Source: Deuterostichococcus epilithicus (lineage: Eukaryota > Chlorophyta > Trebouxiophyceae > Prasiolales > Stichococcaceae). Taken from it: a stretch of DNA of 64,000 nucleotides. The notes beneath the pieces were generated by a model. That model saw only the letters and a list, made by a program, of their open reading frames with translations. It had not been told where the DNA came from and did not search any database. Of this stretch, positions 10,649-23,900 are shown one piece after another. The stretch covers positions 868,001-932,000 of the forward strand of contig JAVTLE010000018.1 in NCBI GenBank assembly GCA_033439295.1. Reading direction: 5' to 3'. The position numbers were made by a program, and so were the translations under genes. Position 1 is the stretch's first letter; the number at the start of each line of letters is the position of its first letter.

Positions 10649-12536
10649 ATGGCACGTACTCCAGAACCCCCCGAGCAGCCCACGGCAACCGGAAAGCGTG
10701 ACCGAGACGTCCTGGGCATCGCTAGCACGGAGGCGTTGGATCACGAGCCAGGCCAGCAGCGGCGGCGGGTCGCCGAGGAATTTGGTGCGCATCCTGTGCG
10801 GATTTGGTGCGCATCCTGTGCAGGCGCCTGCGACCTGCATCGCAGCCTGAGACACCAACGGCTTTCCGCCATGCCTTGCGTGCAGAAAGGCCCTTTTGTA
10901 CCATCCGCTGCGGCAGGGGCGGCTTGTTCGCGGTCTTCCACACCGCAGCACGGCGCCGCGCTCGCATGCGGCATGCCGTCACATGCATCCTGACAAGTGC
11001 GTTCCTGTGCGCGTGCAGGCGAGGAGTACCTGACCAATGCCGCGGGCGAGCGTCTGCCGGACGCGGGCGACCTCGGCGACGCGCCGCCGCCGGAGAGCAT
11101 GTCTGAGGAGTTTCCGTCGGAGCGGCGCGAGGACGCGGATGACGCCGGACTCGAAGGCAGGTTCGAGTCCGAGGTGTTGCTGCAGATTATGCTCGTCCAC
11201 CCAATGCCTCATGTCTCATGTCGGAACGGTTGCGGCGCGCACCCTGCTTTGGGCCAGGCGGTCTACGTGGCGCTGCTGCTTTTGCAGAGGGTGTTGCTAT
11301 GTCGGACGGCTGATCCTGAGGAGCAGCGGGTCGCTGAGGCTGTTCGCGCATGGAGCCTGGGACCGTGCTTGCAAGATGTCAGCTTAGTACAATTGTGCTC
11401 GGCCTACGAAAGGGTGTCGTGCCATGGAAGGGGCGACCCACCGCACGCTTCTGTGTCCCTCGGCTGCGAGAGCAAGGCTATCATCCCGACCCGTGGACGT
11501 GACTGTGTCCGCAACAGAGGAGCGGCCGGGAGAGGAGACGGCGGGCGAGGTAGCGGCAGCGGAGGCGGCCGACGCGGCGCACCGAGCCGGCGGCAACGGC
11601 CAGGACGCCATGATCAATGCGCTCGCGGCTGCCGAGGACAGGTTCAACGAGCAGCAGCAGCCTGGCGGGTCGGCAACGGCAGGTGGGCAGCGTCAGGAAA
11701 CTGTGCAGAGCGATTTGCTGTGTGGCGCTGCCGGCAGTACCAGCCAAATGCGTTTGCGTTTGTGACACCGTCAGCGCCACCAGCCAAGGGCTGGTGTCAG
11801 GCTGAAAGTTTCAGGCGGCACAGTGGCCCCCACGCGCCAGGTGAGCCAGCAGGGCGACCGCCGCCCTACGCTGCTGGCAGCAGACTGCACTGAGGAGGCT
11901 GGGATGCGAGCGCAGGGGCCGGCGGCGCCGCAGCGCGCCCGTGGCTGCGGGGCAATGTGGCCGCCGGCGACGGCGCTGTGCCGCGCATGTATGCACCTGA
12001 GGTCGTCAGCGACGCCGGCCGCGCGGTGGCGCGGCAGCGCCTGGCCGCCGCGCTGGCAGGGAACGCTGCGGTGAAGGCAGCTGGCAGCGACGCCGCAGAG
12101 GTGGCTGCGGCGGCAGAGGCAGGCATCCACAACGCGGTGGCGTCCAGGTGAGTAGGTGGGCACATGGCAAACTGCCTTCGTTGATTGCAAGTCAGTGTGT
12201 GTGGCATGGCGTGTGGTGCTGTCTCTGTGGAAGCGCCAGTCTGTGGCCGGACTATCAACTCCCTATCCAGGGGGGGCGATGCCACACCCCCTTTGCTTCA
12301 CATATGCGGTGGAGTGCCATTAAAACAATGATGCAAAATCATTGTCCCTCAGGGCGGTATACCGAGCGGCACTCGCAAATGCGGTGCGGCTGGCAGCCGA
12401 AATCCAAGACACATCGGACCTTGCAAGAATAGCAGTAGGACGGCCGAAGGAGCCGCTGCAGGCGGGCGAGGCGCCACCACTGCCAGTGGATAGCAGTGGG
12501 CTGCAGGGCTCGGTGATTAAGCCGCGATATCCGTGA
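10649..12536 (+). CDS. Ala/Glu-rich protein of unknown function, possibly nuclear
   Basis: Exons supported by phase: 10649-10784, 11019 to about 11158, about 11508-11690, an exon ending at 12147, and 12353-12536 (TGA). The start MARTPEPPEQPTATGKRDRD is basic and Pro-rich. Exon 2 is acidic (EEYLTNAAGERLPDAGD..SEEFPSERREDADD). Exon 3 is an Ala/Glu helix-former (TAGEVAAAEAADAAHRAGG). The C-terminus (DAGRAVARQRLAAALAGNAA..GIHNAVAS..AVYRAALANAVRLAAEI) faintly recalls the helical central domain of TFIIS-like factors, but I cannot see that family's diagnostic residues. Exon 2 may use a GC donor (GAAG|GCAGGT). Function is not assigned. Confidence 0.45.
10780..10821 (+). repeat. Recent tandem duplication of a 5' splice site
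   Basis: A 20-nt block spanning the exon 1 donor (ATTTG|GTGCGCATCCTGTGC) occurs twice at a 22-nt period with no difference, at 10780-10799 and 10802-10821. It is the youngest example of the exon-edge echoes seen elsewhere in the window. Confidence 0.9.
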
Positions 12537-12935
12537 TGGAGATCGGTTGCGATTTGACTGACGAAGCAGTTGTCCTCAAGCGCACCGTTTCATCCCATAT
12601 TCGCCCTCGCAGCAGCTAGATATCAGGCAGTGCATTTTGCTCTGAGGAATGCCAGCCTCGTTGGGATTTGCAAGCCTCAGGCGTCATGCCGCTGCCGCCG
12701 CTGCAATGGATGGCGAAAAGCCTATAGGTCCGCTGCCGCCCTCCAACGGCAGTGGCTTCATCCTGATCGCAGCAATTTTTCCGACAGAACATTGTACAGG
12801 TAGAACAAATAGGAAACAAAGACACACCGATGTGTCACCCAAGTTGACATTCGAACACCAACAGGCCTATCCTACTGGCAGTGCAAGCAAGCGAAGAAGC
12901 AAATCCAGCATGCACGAGTCCGACCGTATTGCTAG
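12537..12935. other. Intergenic, convergent 3' ends
   Basis: Between the stop of the 10649 gene and the presumed 3' end of the BTB-BACK-MATH gene. Nothing recognisable. Confidence 0.35.
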
Positions 12936-15900
12936 TCACTGCTGCCGTGCTCCTCGTGTGCTGCCGCTGCCACCCCGCGACTGCCTCACCGTGCCCCTTC
13001 CCGCCCTCTGCACATCAGCTCTGCCTGCAAGCCTGCCCGGTGCATCCCCGCTGGCTGCGACTGCCAGAGGCCTCGCTGCGCCGCGAGGCACTGACATCAC
13101 AAAAAGCCTCTGCGCAATTGCAGCCCTCTGCGGCGCCGCAGCACTGCTGGCCCCCACACTGCCCTGCATCGAAGCACTGCCGCGCCTTCCGGCGGTGGCC
13201 TGTACCACCAGCTGTCCCCTCTTCTTCTTGAGGTGTTTCTGTATCGCTGCAGCCGCCAGCGCTTCGACGGACTCAGCGACTGGTGGCCGCCTAGGCGGCG
13301 TCCTGAAAGGCCTGCTGCTCGCCTTTGCCGAGGCTGACTGCATGGAAACATGACACTCGTCATCCGCATGCCACGCATCATCACGAAACTGCCGTGTCAC
13401 AGATGCAGGCATGAGACGAGACCCACATAGAGGATTCTGCAGCCAGAGTCCCTCACCGCCGGGGCTGCCACCGGAGGTAGGCTGACGTGACAGTGCCTGC
13501 TTGTCGGCTGGCAGCGAGCGCGCCTGCACCTGTGCATGTCAAACAGAAGCCAGAGTTTTCGAGAATGAACCAGAGAAGACCTGTCTCTGAACTGGTGCAG
13601 ATGCCTTGGCGTGAAGCGCACTACCTGAAGCACAATAGTGCCGTCGACGCCGCAGTAGCCAGCGCGGGGGTCAGTCACGTCGCTCATGCGCGAATAGCTC
13701 TTGAATCCCCTGTTGAAACGAACAGCAGCTTGTGTTGTTCACAACCATTCGACTGTTGGGCGGCAGATAGTTACACATGCAATTCAAGAGACAGACGCAT
13801 TGCCGTACCAGATCTTGCGACTGCAGTCCAACACCTCGCCGTCCAGGCCTGTGATTCAGGAGTACTGTCCGTTACGATGAATTGCCTGCACAGGATATAC
13901 AGCGCGAAAGATAGAGAATGTTGTAAACGCACCGCGCTGGATGGAGCGAGTCGGCGCCGTCTGGTTGATCATCCGGATGGAGAACTCCACCCGCTCACGC
14001 CACGTCTCCGCAGGTTCGCCAGCGACCGACAGGAACACCGCCAGCTGCCCGTCCTTGCCGGCACTGCTGTCACCGGTAGCCACCAGGCACCTGCAGCGCA
14101 GGCCAAGTAGAGACATAGCACACGGTGAGAAGGCGCAGTAGACCCCACGCTTCAGACAGCTTCAGAGCTGCCTCGGGTTTCAAAGTCACAGTTTGCAAGG
14201 TAACAAGGTTGGGTGCATCACATTTCGGTGTTTGCTTTGGGAGGAGGTGAAGGCGTAGAGGAAACACTTCGGCAGGAGGTGAAGGATCTCCGGTGCGGAG
14301 GTCAAGAGATCGAAGGATGGCGGAGAACTGTCCGGAATTTGATGGCCTGACAGCGTTCCCGGCCAAATGTGGGACCTAGATAGACGATCCAAGATTCTGA
14401 GGAAACGCACCAGTTCTCGTCTGAGCCAGGGATGGAGAAGGCGCCGCTTCTTGCCTTGCCGCCAGCCAGCTTGGAATCCAGCCGCCAGGTGTACCAGCTC
14501 GACTCACGTGTTGCCCTGCCCATGTCATCGGAGGCGACATGAGGAATTCGCTTTCGCCAGCGTAAGACAGCGATCAGCACTTCAGCATGAATTTGGGGAA
14601 GCCACACCGCGGCGGGAAGTCCAGCTCGATGTGGCTAGCGTGGTGGAGCGCAACATTGGCGAATCGTGCGACGACACGGGGGCAGCCCTGCACCGCCGGC
14701 GAGCACAGCGCCTCGTTCAGGTTCTGAGGATCCAGGTGCTCCACCTGCACGGTAACAAAAAGGCTTCAGGTGTGAAAGTGATTAGGCGCAATCTGCAGGT
14801 TGGGTAGGGTTTAGGATCGAGGTGTGTGCTGAGCCTGGGCTGCCGCCAGGCTCATAAACAGCACACCCGCATGGCGAGCAGCAGGCTGGTGTGGTCATGC
14901 TGCTCCGCAAACCGCTCTTCGCGCTCTGCCACCATCATGCCCTCGACCGCCTGCGCAAAGTTCAGCGCAACTCGGCGGAAGACAGAGACCACCAGGTGCG
15001 GGACGTAGATCAGCAGTGGCGGCGAAGCCGAGGACCTGGCAAGGCCTGCTTTGGGACCAGCTCAACCCGAAGACCTTGACAATCAGCATTTCGCTGTGAA
15101 GCGACAGTCCGTCGTCGTTGAAAATGCCGGCCAGCTCCTTGTGCTGGATGGCCTTGAGCAGCCGCGCGCCGCCTGCCATTTCAGATAGGGTCTGGTCTGA
15201 GAAATGAGTGCATGGATTTGCAAAAAGCCCTCTCCAGAGATGGCTGAGGTATGGAAGCAGCTGGACAGGCACTTCAGCACTGGGAGCTCGGCTGCCAGCT
15301 GACACCACTTGGCCGTCAGACAACCTTGCACGTCGGTTGAACAGGCAGGTGCATTATGTGCATGCACATGTACACAGCCGAACGTCAATACGACAGGCAG
15401 AGTCGGCTTGGATCGGTGACTGGCAGGGGCAAGAGGCGCACCGCGGCTGGTGACGATGGAGTCAAAGTTCTTGACGACGTGGCGGCGCACCGCTGCGCGT
15501 ACCTTGTCGCACTTGTACTTGGTGCTCCTGTGTGTGATTGCACAGAGCAACTCCTCTGCACCCGTGCTTTTCTCAAGTCGAGTCAAGCCAAGTCAAAGTC
15601 AAGTCAAGTGTGGCAGTGCCGCACAATGTCCAGGCCATGCGCGGCTCGGCGGCGAGGAACTCCATGAGGAAGAAGGCGCAGGCGTCGCGCAGCGCGCCTG
15701 CACAGCGAGCCCACAGCGTCAAACATCATCGCTCAGATTGCTTGCAACTGCTCGAGGCCTTTGTGACCATTTCTGCAGCATGCGACCCCACAGTGGCACG
15801 CGACACCTGGTGCCAACTGCCAAGTCCAGACACAGCCAGTCAGCACAGTGACTTGCCGATCTTGATTTTGTCGGCGAGGTCCAGCACCTCCTCGACATTG

Positions 15901-17105
15901 CGCCAGTTGATGGCGACCTGATGAAGCGGCAAATGACACATCTTTGCCGAGCGCTGCAGTTGCGCACGGAGTTCATATCGTGTACAGAGAGTACCAAGGC
16001 ACATGCACAGAAAACGGATTGCCAGCGCCATAAACCAGGCAGCAGGTCCAAGCACCTCGCGGGCATACACCGCCTGGACTGCAAAGCGCAGGGTGCTACC
16101 GCGGATGCCGTCGACCTTGATGACGCGTAGCCCATCCATGCCCTCCTACAGCGCGGATTGGGGCAGATGAGAGGTTTGGCGACAGCTGCATGATCAAAGC
16201 CGCACAATATGTCTACACTCAGAATTCACACTGCGCAGCCCAGAGGCAGCTGTGCGGCGGCCTGCTTGATGCTTTGGCATCATGATCTTGAACACTGAGA
16301 CCCTCACCATCGAGGTCATGCGCTCGACCTTGCCGCTGCTCAGCAGCTTGTAGAAGAAGGGCGACACTGCCGCCAGGTCCAGCGTGTTGCAGTGGATCTG
16401 CATTTGACGATTGACACGACAAATATCAGTGAGACTCAGCAGCGCCATGCGTACGTTGCTTGTTCTGGTGGCGAGATGCCCGGCATTCTGCGGGCTGCTA
16501 CAGCTGTGTAGTTCCGGCAATGCCTGGCATTTCAACAGTGCGCTTTCCGTCAACCAGTCACCATCTCTCCGTCAATGGTGGCGCGCAGCTGCAGGTCCCA
16601 AAGCTGGGTGTTGCTGGAAGCGCGCGTCCACAGGTCCAGCTTGCGCTCGTCCAGCGGGTTGGGGCCGCCGAACAGCGGCAGAGCTGGCGCATCGCCCGGC
16701 GCCAGCTGCACCCGCAGCAGATGCAGACAAGCATGACGGGGCCAAGCATGATGGTCGGCTTCGTACAGCACAGGCTTCGTATTAAGTTACGCAGAGGTTG
16801 AGCATGCTGCAACTTGCATGTGGCGCCCGACCCGTGCGGCATAGTCTGGACGCATTGCTCACCTGAGCGGGCGGCTGAGGGGGAGGGGGCGGCGGGCCCG
16901 ATGTGGCTGCGATGGGAACGCCTGCCGGGCTTGCAGGGGCCTTGTACTCCGGCTTGATCGGCTGGATGCTGCTGAACTTGGCATATCCGTCCGGCGGCGG
17001 GCGCGGCAGCCCGCCGCCGCCACCGCCAGCATGCGGCTTGCGCGGCTTGGTGGGCTGGGCATCGTCTAGCACGGCGCCTGCGCGAGACGACACGCACCGC
17101 AGCAT
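12936..17105 (-). CDS. BTB-BACK-MATH domain protein
   Basis: Probably a substrate adaptor for a Cullin-3 ubiquitin ligase. Minus-strand exons: 17105-16863 (Pro/Gly-rich start MLRCVSSRAGAVLDDAQP), 16705-16562, 16397-16308, 16145-16071, 15917-15853, 15697-15625, 15527-15442, 15196-15075, 14950-14867, 14744-14581, 14515-14411, 14090-13933 and about 13709-13630. The BTB core reads IHCNTLDLAAVSPFFYKLLS then LRFAVQA..INWRNVEEVLDLADKIKIG. The BACK-like part reads ALRDACAFFLMEFL, CDKVRAAVRRHVVKNFDSI and GLSLHSEMLIVK. The MATH part reads SSWYTWRLDSKL, DGQLAVFLSVAGEPAETW and RMSDVTDPRAGYC. Most phases close, but the joins 15853/15697 and 13933/13709 do not, so a small exon may be missed. The last exon (to 12936, with AAIQKHLKKKRGQ) is tentative. 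Confidence 0.65.
15572..15610. repeat. AAGTC-type short tandem repeat
   Basis: Repeated AGTCAAG units in an intron of the BTB-BACK-MATH gene. Confidence 0.7.
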
Positions 17106-17965
17106 CGTTCCCTGCTGCCTCTGCAAGGGGATCCTGCTTCCGAGGCCAGCGGCTGCTGTTTCGCGGCTAATGCTGCCAACCAACCGAGGTCGCACTTCCG
17201 GCAGGAGCGGGCTGCAGCGGCAACTCGGCACAGATATGCTGAAACAATAGCCTGGCGGTCATCGGGAGTGGTTGCGCACCCTTCGACGGGCCGAGGCGGA
17301 GGTTTTTGTCAGTTCCAAGACGCGCCCTGTACGCGAGACGCTGCCCCAGCGCAATGATTAGGACGGATGAATGTGAAGATGATCACAAGACTGTATTCAG
17401 GCTGTGACGTGCGAGGCATATGTGTGTTCTCAGCGCGTTCCGGGGTCGGGGTTGTTGCTTTTGTGTCGTTCAGGCACGGTCAGCAAGCAACTTGTTCCAG
17501 CGGGCAAGCTTATGGTGCGAGGCATGTTGTATCTCTGCATGCATGATGCAACATGTCGATCAGCCGATCACGGCCGCCTGCTCTGCCGGTGCCTGCACTG
17601 CAACGTGACACGCACGATGACTAATCTTCAAAACGTGCGTGTTGCGACGCTGCCGCTCACGCTGCAATAGCGCGCCTTGCGCAATCTCCCCTGCATGCTT
17701 GCGTTGTACACCGGAAGCATCGCAGCCAGTATGGGCTCGTTCATCACCACAGCACTCGGGGAAGTGCGCACGAAGACACAGCCAGCTGGACAATAGGTTT
17801 TGGCTGTCGCTTAAAATCGTGAATCGCAAGTAGTGCACACGACTTTCGTGCGAAGCGGCACTTCTAGACGACGCGCCAGAGTTGGCGAGGCGCTCAGAGG
17901 CGATGCAATCCATTTGAGCAGAGTGCAGCGGCTGCCACGCCGTGCACATATTTCAAGGCCCCATC
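17106..17965. other. Divergent promoter region
   Basis: 860 nt between the BTB-BACK-MATH start (-) and the ABC transporter start (+). Open frames in it have no family features. It should contain both promoters and 5' UTRs. Confidence 0.45.
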
Positions 17966-20900
17966 ATGGTAGCAGACCAGCACACCGTGACACAGGAGAA
18001 CCACAGCAGCAAGGACCTCGAGAAGGGCAGCTCAGCTCCCAGCCCAGCACAGGATGGCGCTTCCCATGGCGCAGACAATGGCAGTTGCTGCAGCTGCAGC
18101 TCGTGCAGTGGCACTGGCCGAAGAGGATGCTGCGGGAACGACAGCAGCCATCAGTGCAACGGTCCCCGCGCAAGAGGCGGACCCCGCAACGCAGCCTACT
18201 TTAAAGTCCGCCTGCTTACCTCTCAGCGCGCAACTCCGGACACATGATGCACAGCTTCATCATGCAGCAAGTTCGGGCACATGTCGACCTTGTGGGACCA
18301 ACTCGTCGATTCTCATCTGCAAGCTTACCAGCAACGATGCTGGAGTGGCTGACCCGATCAAAATGCCCTGCACCTGCAGCCGGCGCCTGCGCCAGCTGCA
18401 ACTGACCCAGAACTCTGTGGAGCAACGCAGGCACACGGCTACAGCAGGCCCGTGGGCGTGGAACACGCCGGCCTGTGGGGCATCGTCACCTTCAACTGGA
18501 TCGCGCCGCTGCTGTCGCTCGGCGCGCGGCGCGGCATTGCCGAAAACAGCGCCTCGCCATTTGTGCCAGAGCGCTGCGATGCCGCCGTGCTGGCGCGCCA
18601 GTTCGAGGCGCAGTACCGGAAGACGCGGGTGAGCATGGTTTGTGCAAACGCTGTGCGGTTCCTCCATGTCCTGTGCTGGCGCTACGGTGCGCCGGTTTGA
18701 GGTGCATCACAACAAGACGTTGATGCGCATGACCTGCAGTTGTGCACCGCCCGTCCCCGCCATGGCCTGTGGTCCGTGCGCCTGAGGTCGCAATGTGCTT
18801 TGTGTTGCCGAGGATGGTCCAGCTCCTGCTTGGCGGCTGCTGCTGCATGCTCAGCATGGCCGGAAGTACTGTGGCGTCGGGACATTCCCATGGCCTCGCT
18901 GCGATCGAACTGCGGACTTGCGGGCGCAGGAGTTGCACCAGCGTGCCGATGGGCGGCGGCCGCCTAACCTGCTGACCCGCACGCTGCTGGCGCTGCACTG
19001 GCGCGACATGGGCTGGCACTTCTTCTGGACGGCAGCGGAGGTCGCCATCAGGTGGGGCCCGGCAAGTGCTGTCTCGGCTTGCTGTGTCCTACCCTGCAGG
19101 CTCGTCGCTCAGCAGCAGCCGTGCATCCTGCACGCCCCAATTGCTTCTCTAGGCTTCGGCAGGCGGCGCCGCCCGCTGCTACTTGCATGTGCCAGTGCGC
19201 ACGAAGGCGTGTCCTGGCCAATTCCTGGCGGCCAAGATGCTGACGTGGCAGTAAACGCTCTAATGCAGGCTCGTGGCCCCGGTGCTGTTGCGCGGCCTGC
19301 TGCGTTGGCTGCGGTCGCCGGACAAGGCTGCCGTCGGCGGCGTCGGCCGCGGCTGGATGTGGGCGGTGCTGTTCGGCCTCACCGGCTACTTCCTCACCAT
19401 CGTGCACCACCAGCTGTTTTGGTGCGTGGCAGATTACATGGTCGTCGGCCATGTAGGCTTCATGCTGTGACATGAGCTGCACAATTGCGAGGAAGCCACG
19501 AGCGACGCCCAGCCTTGTCGAACCGCTGGGCGGCATCATGGTCAGGTCGTCGTTGCTGTCATAGCATGCCGGCGCGGCGAGGTTTGCCCCCGGCTTAGAC
19601 ACTTGAGGCGCCTACTGCATGCAGGTATGGCATGCGGATGGGCTTTGCCTGCCGCCAGCAGGCCATGGCGGCCGTGCAGGCCAAGGTGCTGCGGCTCAAC
19701 TCCGCCGCTATCGCGGACGTCACCACCGGCAAGGTGCGGCTCCATGTGGCTCTGGACGGCCCTGCCCCTGGCGGCTGCTGCGGCTGCCGGCCGGGCTGTG
19801 CATGCGTCCCTGCCGGATGTGCATTGCTGGGTTTCCACATAGTCTCACTCAGAAGTGCGCTCAGAAGTGCTCAGAAGCCATCGGGTCCACAGCTCGCACT
19901 CTTCTGTGTTCGCAGGTCGTGAACCTGGTCTCAAATGACGTACGGCGCTTTGACGACGCCGGGCCCTTCTGGGTGCACCATTCCCGCCTGCTCCTTTGCA
20001 CGATGCTACCCAGCTCCTGTCCGAATATCTCACACGAGCCTGCGTTGCGCAGCAGCATCCACAACTCTTCGCCCTCAGTCAAGGGCCCACTGCCTACCCC
20101 CGTCTTGCCACCATCAAGAAACGCCAGACCTTTTGCAAGGCACAACGGCTTGTTTCACGACAGCTACTTCCCAGCTCAACCTACTTCCAAGCACTCGTGT
20201 CCCGACAACCACCCAGGACCCTGCTGCCTGCGCAGGTGTTTCTGATCCTGGCGCCGCTGGAGCTGTGCGCGGTTCTGGTCATGGTGAGCCTGGAGCTGGG
20301 CGCCGCGCCCGCTTTTGCCGGAATCGCCGCGCTGCTGGCCCTCATCCCGCTGCAGGTGCTTTGAAGTCTCCTTTCCATAAGGCGGACATGCCGTTGGTGG
20401 CTCCGGTTCCGCCGCTCATCACAGGCCTGGCACTGGGCTGACGGTGCTGGTCTTCCTCCTGCCGAAGGCCATGACGATGCTCTGCTTCCCACAGAGGCGC
20501 TTCATCAGCCCGTCTAGCACGTGTTGTGTCAAGCTCGCCGCCTCAGCGCCGCTGGCGTGATGCAGACATTGTTGTGTCTGCTCACATCATTTAGAGACGT
20601 CATGAGCACCCATCGATTGCTGCTGCTGCTGCGGCGCGCGCGACGCTGCCGCGGCGCGTCAGGCGGTTTGCGGGGGAACAGTTGGCAGCGTCTGCACAGG
20701 TCACCTCACACCCTGCCAGGGTCGTCGCTCAGCTCCTGTGCCCTTTGCGCAGGCGACGCTGTCGCGGCTCATCGGGCGGCTGCGCGACCAGACTGCGGCG
20801 TTCACCGACGAGCGAGTGCGGCTGGAGGGCGAGGCTGTTGGCGGCGCGCTTGCCATGAAGATGCTGAGCTGGGAGGTGCCCCTGCTGGAGTCCATCGGTG

Positions 20901-23900
20901 CGGCCTTCCCTGCCTACGCCGTGAGCCTTCCCGCGTGGTCGTGATAGCGTTCCGCCTGCAGCAAGGCCATCAGTTGCGCCCGGAGGACGGCACCCTTGGT
21001 GGACTGCGCCGGATAGCATGCATCCAGGCAGAAGCGTGCACGGGCGCTTCCGGCATGGCCATTGTCAAGGGCTGTGTTCGCGCCAAGGCAACACAATGTC
21101 GGCATTGCAGGGCGGGTGCGGGCCCGCGAGGCGGCCTGCTGCGCGCGCATGAACCGCATCCGGGCGACCAATATGGCGCTGCAGTTCGCCATCCTGCCGC
21201 TCGCCTCCTTCATCACCTTCACAGTGGTGAATTTCTAATTTAATTTAATTTTAATTAAATTCAACACACTCCTGAACCCACCGCCTGTTCGGCGGCCTGC
21301 TCCTCATACCACCCTGGCTGCACGATGGGTGAGCAGCCCTGCAGCCTGTAGGGCTGGCGGCTGCAGCATGTCGATGATGACGGTACCAGTACATAGGTGT
21401 GTAGCCTCCCAGATCCCTGCGGCTTGTTGCTGGCTGTGCATGCAGGCCGCAGTATGACGGGCTCAGTATGTGGGTGCAGGTGTGGGCGCAAGGGCGAGTG
21501 CTGCAGGTGTCCAGCGTATTCTACGCCCTGGCACTGCTGCAGGTGTGTGCCGCCTGCGATCCGGAGCGTGCGTCCGCATCGGCTGGCGCTCACTTCTGCC
21601 ACCCACCCTGGCGCTGCTGTTACTGCTGTGCTTGCAACCGGGCACGGCCAGCCTGTGACGCTGCATGGAGCAGGCAGCAGTCGACTCAATTTAAATAAAG
21701 CTGTCAAGACAATGTCTCGAGGGCTGCCGATTGCTCCATGCTGTGTCCCAAGGGGCAGTGGCATCTTGGACACCGCCGCCCGCAGCTGCCGCACGTGTCC
21801 ATGGCAATGATTCCATCAGACGTCAATACACTGCACGCTCAGACCAGCTGCTGCAGCTGCACATGACGACCTTCTGCCAGCCGCCGGCGCGGCAGTCGAA
21901 CTTTACTCTTCTTACCTCCCCCTGCCCGCAGCTGCCGCAGCTCTACATGGCGACCTTCTTCACGCGTGCGGTGGAGACCGCCAGCGAGCTGCGCATCTCG
22001 CTGCGGCGGCTGGACGCCTTTCTGGCGCTGCCGGAGCCGCCGCCTCCGTCGCACCTGTCCGCTGGGCGCGGAGGGCTGTCCGCATCCGTGAGTCCTGTTG
22101 AGCCTATTGCCCTTCGACTGTCCATGCCTCAGACCTGCGGGTCTCCCCTTGAAGCACCACCGCCACTCACGACGCTGTGCGTCCGTGCTTCTGCCAAACC
22201 GCCGAGGCTGGCTGCCACACGTGCCAGATCGGACGACTTGGCATACTCGTACTGGTGTCCCTGGGTTTCAACCAGGCTCGAGAGAGACTTCCTCACCAGC
22301 ATATTTTGCAACTTCGTGAACGGCTGCAGCCGGGTACGGTGGAGATGCGGGGGGCGGACTTTGACTGGCGGGACCGCGGCTGGGCCGAAAGCGGCGATGC
22401 ACGCGCCGCCGCGGCCGCCGCTGTGCTGGTGTCGCCCGAGAAGCAGGCGCAGAATGGCCTCGCGAAGTCCGCCAGCGCCGCACACCTGGACGGGCGGCAG
22501 CATGGGCGGCAGCAGGGGCAGCAGGCAGTCGGTGGCCAGGCGCACGGAGGCAAGGAAGCAGATGGGAGCTCGGATGCGAAGGAGGGACTGACGGCGGCCT
22601 CGGCGGCGGCGGCAGGCGGCGCGACGCCTGACACCTTCCCGCAGCTGGCGGGCGTGCGCTTCGCGCTCCGGCGGGGGGAGCTGCTCGGCATCTGCGGCGA
22701 GGCGCGTCCATCGCTTCAAGCATGCACGACTGCACGGATCAACGTGCATGTGCAGACGGCGCCCCTCAGTCTTTCCCGCCGTGACGGCAAGGCCGGCGGA
22801 TCTCCCGCTGGCATGGCGGGACCGCCTTGCAGCGGGCTTGAAGCCGATGATGCACTTTGCAGCTGCACAGGCAGCGCCACTGCCTGCACAGTCAAACTGC
22901 AAGATGTTGCCAGCTGCAGACTCCTCGCTCACATCTGCCGCACAGGTGGGCTCTGGCAAGTCGTCCATCCTGGCGGCGCTGCTGGGGGAGCTGCAGCCCA
23001 TCGGTGGCGCCGCAGCAGCAGCAAAGAAGGGCGACAGCGGCACCAGCGGCGGCACTGGGCCGCTGGTCGCCGGCGGCGTGGCGTACTGCTGCCAGGTCCC
23101 CTGGGTGGTTGCCGGCACCGTGCAGGCAAGTGAAGGAGACTGGGGGTTCTCACTCGCCTCGGGCGAGTGTGCTGCACTTTGATCACATTGGGCGGCCGCC
23201 TGGGCGCTGCTGTTGGGGCATCCAGCAAGAGCCCTGCGTCAAGCTTCCGATGCCAGGTTCGACTCCGACAAGCAATCGTTCTCAAATTCGTCACCCCCCC
23301 TGCGCGCAGGACAACATCACTTTCGGCCTGCCGCTGGAGCCGCAGCGCTATGCGGCGGTCGTGGCGGCGTGCGCGCTTGCGGATGACATTGCTTCGCTGC
23401 CGGCGGGCGATGCCACGGAGCTGGGCGAGCGCGGCATCAACCTGTCGGGTGTGCCACCCTGCCTCGCTTCATAGACGCAAGCAGTCTGGAGTTTCGATGT
23501 GCTACAAGGGCTTGTATTGCCCATAGCAGAGTATGTGGCGCTTGAGGATTTCTCGGCAGGGCACACGCGGCCTTATGCTGAAGCCTGGTCGCACAAACAG
23601 CCCTGCTGCTGGACTCTCGTCCCCAGCTGCCGCTGCAGACGGCTGCCCCAGGGGCGTGCTGCTGTCACCGGGCCTAACCCTCAAATTGCAAGCATTGACA
23701 AAGCTTACTCGTCAATGGCAGGCGGGCAGAAAGCACGCCTGGCGCTGGCGAGAGCGGCGTATGCGGTGCCGGATGTGGCGCTGCTGGACGACCCGTTGTC
23801 CGCCGTTGACCCACGCGTTGGCCGCGTGCTGTTCGACAAGTGCATCGGGCCGGCGGGGCTCATGGCAGGTAAGAAATTGAGCCAGTAGAAACCTTCCAAT

